Positions 62,084 to 64,000 of a stretch of 64,000 nt of DNA are shown one piece after another. The notes below the pieces were generated by a model. The model did no database searches. It saw nothing but the letters and a program-made list of their open reading frames with translations, and was not told where the DNA came from. The stretch's first letter is position 1. The number at the start of each line of letters is the position of its first letter. This DNA comes from Spirosoma luteum DSM 19990 (GTDB lineage Bacteria; Bacteroidota; Bacteroidia; Cytophagales; Spirosomataceae): NCBI RefSeq assembly GCF_000374065.1, contig NZ_KB893246.1, positions 372,001-436,000 of the forward strand. Reading direction: 5' to 3'. A program made the position numbers and the translations under genes.

Positions 62084-63601
62084 TTATTCCTGGATTCTGT
62101 TTAAAGATATAGAAACGTGTACTACGGGGGTGTGAACTGACTGTCGGACCACGATGCCCTCACGAATCAGGCGAAGTGCATACGCCAATACATAGTCTCG
62201 ATTAGTCATCAGGTCGTCGTAACTGCGGGTGATGGCGAAATCCGGCTCAACGGTAAATCCATTGGCCCGATCGGCCACGACGGCATGGGTCATCTTTTTC
62301 AGTGGAATTCGAACCTGAAGTTTAGAGTATGGCAGGGTTACCGTTTTGAAATGGCCCGCAAAATCGCCCCAATATGCGCTGCCACTGGCCTCACCAATGA
62401 ATGTACCCATCCCTGCATCCAGCGTTTTAGCTAATACCGTTGTTGTTGCTGAAAAGGAGGCACCATTCATCAGGAAATACAGATTTCCCGTAAATGCGTT
62501 TTTGTGGCGCGGGTGAAAACGCTTGTGCGACAATCGACTGGAAAACCCACCAGTCTTGTCGGCTTTGTATTGCAGACTGAAATTCAGTGCCGACAGGGGA
62601 TTCCACCGGTTTACTAATTCGGCGCGGGCACCCCTTTTCATGGCTTCCTGCTCCATAAGCCTAAACGGCTTAGGCATCCAGTAACGGAGTAACCGGCCAG
62701 AGTTGAGCACTACTCCTCCCCCATTTCCCTGCATATCGACAATGAGGTTTTGTACATTTTGATGGTGTATCTGTTTGAAAGCGCGTTTCAGGTGCCGGTT
62801 AAATGCCCACTGAAAGGGGTCTTTCTTTTTTAATCCCATGAATGACGATACCCGTAACACAGCCGTACGGGTCAGTGTATCAACCGTGCTGACCGATAAG
62901 TTTGCCGGCTGATTCAGTTCGGTACCATACCGCTTTCGAATAGTCTGCCTGAAAACACTGAGCGTTGGGCAGGGCAGGTAGGCTTCTCGAACCAGCGTAT
63001 CACCAGATAGCCGATAGGTAATCGTAACCATGTTGGATGAGCCGTACCAGGCCGCGTAGTAATCAGCGAACTGCACCAGGCTCCACTGTCGGCGACCGGT
63101 GAGATTATCGCCATCAGAGCCAGAGTGATCGATACGCATCAACTCACGATGTAAATCACCAACGGTACGGTTATTAATAGTCAGCAACTCTGTACCCCTT
63201 ACCAGACTCGTATCGGCCGAGACATTATGACTGATAAAGTATTGGTCATCCACTGGCCGGATATAAAAGGGAAGGAAGTGCGTCTGCCTCCCAATGTAAC
63301 TTTTCCGATGATTGAGGTTTGTGTGGCCGTCTTTTACAGCAGCCACCAAGGGGCTGATATGGCGGAAGAACGTGAGATAGTTCATCGGCCCGGTCAGGCC
63401 GTTATATAACGAGTCGTAGAGTTGCTCCATCCGCGCCTGGGGGGTATAATAACCCATTCCTGGGTGCAGTAGGTCAAGTTTTCGCTTCAGGAAAGTGAGG
63501 TCAGTACGAGTCTGTGCATCGGTTAATACCTGAGCAGAAGCCGTCAGGCATATAATTCCCGTTAGCAGACCCGTTAAGAATAGGTTTCGGCCAGTCTTCA
63601 T
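62084..63601 (-). CDS. S41-family (C-terminal processing type) serine protease
   Basis: A 505-residue exported protein with a signal peptide (about residues 1-23). The C-terminal half has the S41 core: LIVDMQGNGGG, FLMNGASFSATT (probable nucleophile Ser) and GEASGSAYWGD. An N-terminal TRTDLTFLKRKLDLLHPGMGYY motif is common to the Bacteroidota group of S41 peptidases. No PDZ domain is obvious. The substrate is unknown. Confidence 0.82.
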   Translation of the reverse strand: MKTGRNLFLTGLLTGIICLTASAQVLTDAQTRTDLTFLKRKLDLLHPGMGYYTPQARMEQLYDSLYNGLTGPMNYLTFFRHISPLVAAVKDGHTNLNHRKSYIGRQTHFLPFYIRPVDDQYFISHNVSADTSLVRGTELLTINNRTVGDLHRELMRIDHSGSDGDNLTGRRQWSLVQFADYYAAWYGSSNMVTITYRLSGDTLVREAYLPCPTLSVFRQTIRKRYGTELNQPANLSVSTVDTLTRTAVLRVSSFMGLKKKDPFQWAFNRHLKRAFKQIHHQNVQNLIVDMQGNGGGVVLNSGRLLRYWMPKPFRLMEQEAMKRGARAELVNRWNPLSALNFSLQYKADKTGGFSSRLSHKRFHPRHKNAFTGNLYFLMNGASFSATTTVLAKTLDAGMGTFIGEASGSAYWGDFAGHFKTVTLPYSKLQVRIPLKKMTHAVVADRANGFTVEPDFAITRSYDDLMTNRDYVLAYALRLIREGIVVRQSVHTPVVHVSISLNRIQE

Positions 63602-63780
63602 CGATACAAGTTACGGTAGTGGTCCACTTTTTTGGATGGGACACTTTTTGTACGGTGAATATAAAATCTGGCGTAACTATAGTCAAGTTAAATTGTTCAA
63701 ATATGAAATAAAATTTTGAATAAGGCACAAAAGTCAGCCTATTGGCGCACCAAAAGGCAATTATGCATCATCAGTCTCTA

Positions 63781-63990
63781 CTAGCGATCCTTACGATGAG
63801 GAATTATAGTCCAGTGTTTAATACCCGGCCAATGCTCCGCTACAATAGCAGTCGCTACATCTTCCAGGTTTTCTTCATTCGTAACGAAAAATAGACTTTC
63901 TACGTCTTGCTCATTTTGTGTACTACGTACCTCAAAATATTCATTGTGGTGCTCAATAGCGTGTTTTTCGACAAGTTGGTACTGGGCCAT
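63781..63990 (-). CDS. small hypothetical protein
   Basis: A 69-residue soluble, acidic protein with no signal peptide or membrane span. It begins MAQYQLVEKHAIEHHNEYF and ends in a basic IIPHRKDR. I do not recognise a family. It lies at the window edge, 179 bases from the S41 gene; the region between shows nothing else. Its codon-level appearance is gene-like but it could be spurious. Confidence 0.5.
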   Translation of the reverse strand: MAQYQLVEKHAIEHHNEYFEVRSTQNEQDVESLFFVTNEENLEDVATAIVAEHWPGIKHWTIIPHRKDR

Positions 63991-64000
63991 AATTTTAGCG

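Noticed and set aside
1..64000. CRISPR array, prophage or conjugative element
   Set aside because: I saw no regularly spaced direct repeats, no phage structural genes and no transfer genes; the only mobile element is the IS4-family insertion sequence.

Overview
The window looks like chromosomal DNA of an aerobic Bacteroidota bacterium, most likely of the order Cytophagales (Spirosoma-like). That placement is inference, not a measured phylogeny. It rests on -7 promoter boxes of the form TAnnTTTG, a TonB receptor/DUF4249 pair, an FG-GAP/UnbV lipoprotein, two full-length uvrA genes, and an Alternative Complex III plus haem-copper oxidase operon in Bacteroidota order. Almost every gene is recognisable housekeeping or typical accessory content. 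I saw no CRISPR array, prophage, restriction system or obvious defence island.

Layout: (1) 1-4256: the 3' end of a glycosyltransferase gene, convergent with a tight four-gene minus-strand operon (ECF sigma factor, single-span anti-sigma-like protein, outer-membrane barrel, SDR protein). (2) 4326-21604: a 17-gene minus-strand respiratory operon, actABCDEF, then cytochrome oxidase subunits II and I, haem A synthase, haem O synthase, two subunit III genes, subunit IV, Sco1, DUF420, a small CxxC membrane protein and DUF983. It runs from a good Bacteroidota promoter to an intrinsic terminator folded into the last stop codon. Quinol electrons would pass through the Act complex and cytochrome c to the oxidase, and the distal genes supply haem A and copper. 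(3) 21793-25513: tRNA-Cys, rpsA, an HNH nuclease, smpB and a small membrane protein. (4) 25568-34378: two divergent uvrA genes separated by an IS4-family element, a small outer-membrane protein and an MgtC-like protein. (5) 34456-43819: a secreted SGNH-esterase/DUF11 protein, a PSCyt1-DUF1549-DUF1553 protein with its DUF1501 partner, a SulP transporter and an SMR-like protein. (6) 43831-46673: gatC, plsC and purH, with a dense inverted-repeat region in front of purH. (7) 46726-55373: a Wzx-like flippase, a giant FG-GAP/UnbV lipoprotein, and a DUF4249 lipoprotein with its TonB receptor. (8) 55446-63990: tandem PPK2 kinases, msrA, a small outer-membrane protein, a prolyl oligopeptidase, a decayed propeller-sensor fragment, a DnaQ-like exonuclease, an S41 protease and a small hypothetical gene.

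Most interesting for follow-up: the nested inverted repeats that enclose divergent -7 boxes between purH and the flippase gene; the IS4 element that sequesters its own ribosome-binding site and sits directly in front of uvrA; the six-haem ActA fusion; the paired hairpin between actE and actF; the esterase/DUF1549/DUF1501 cluster; and the propeller-sensor remnant. None of these is proven to be a new system. Starts were moved inward where the longest open frame began with TTG or lacked family support. Residue numbers count from the start given here.
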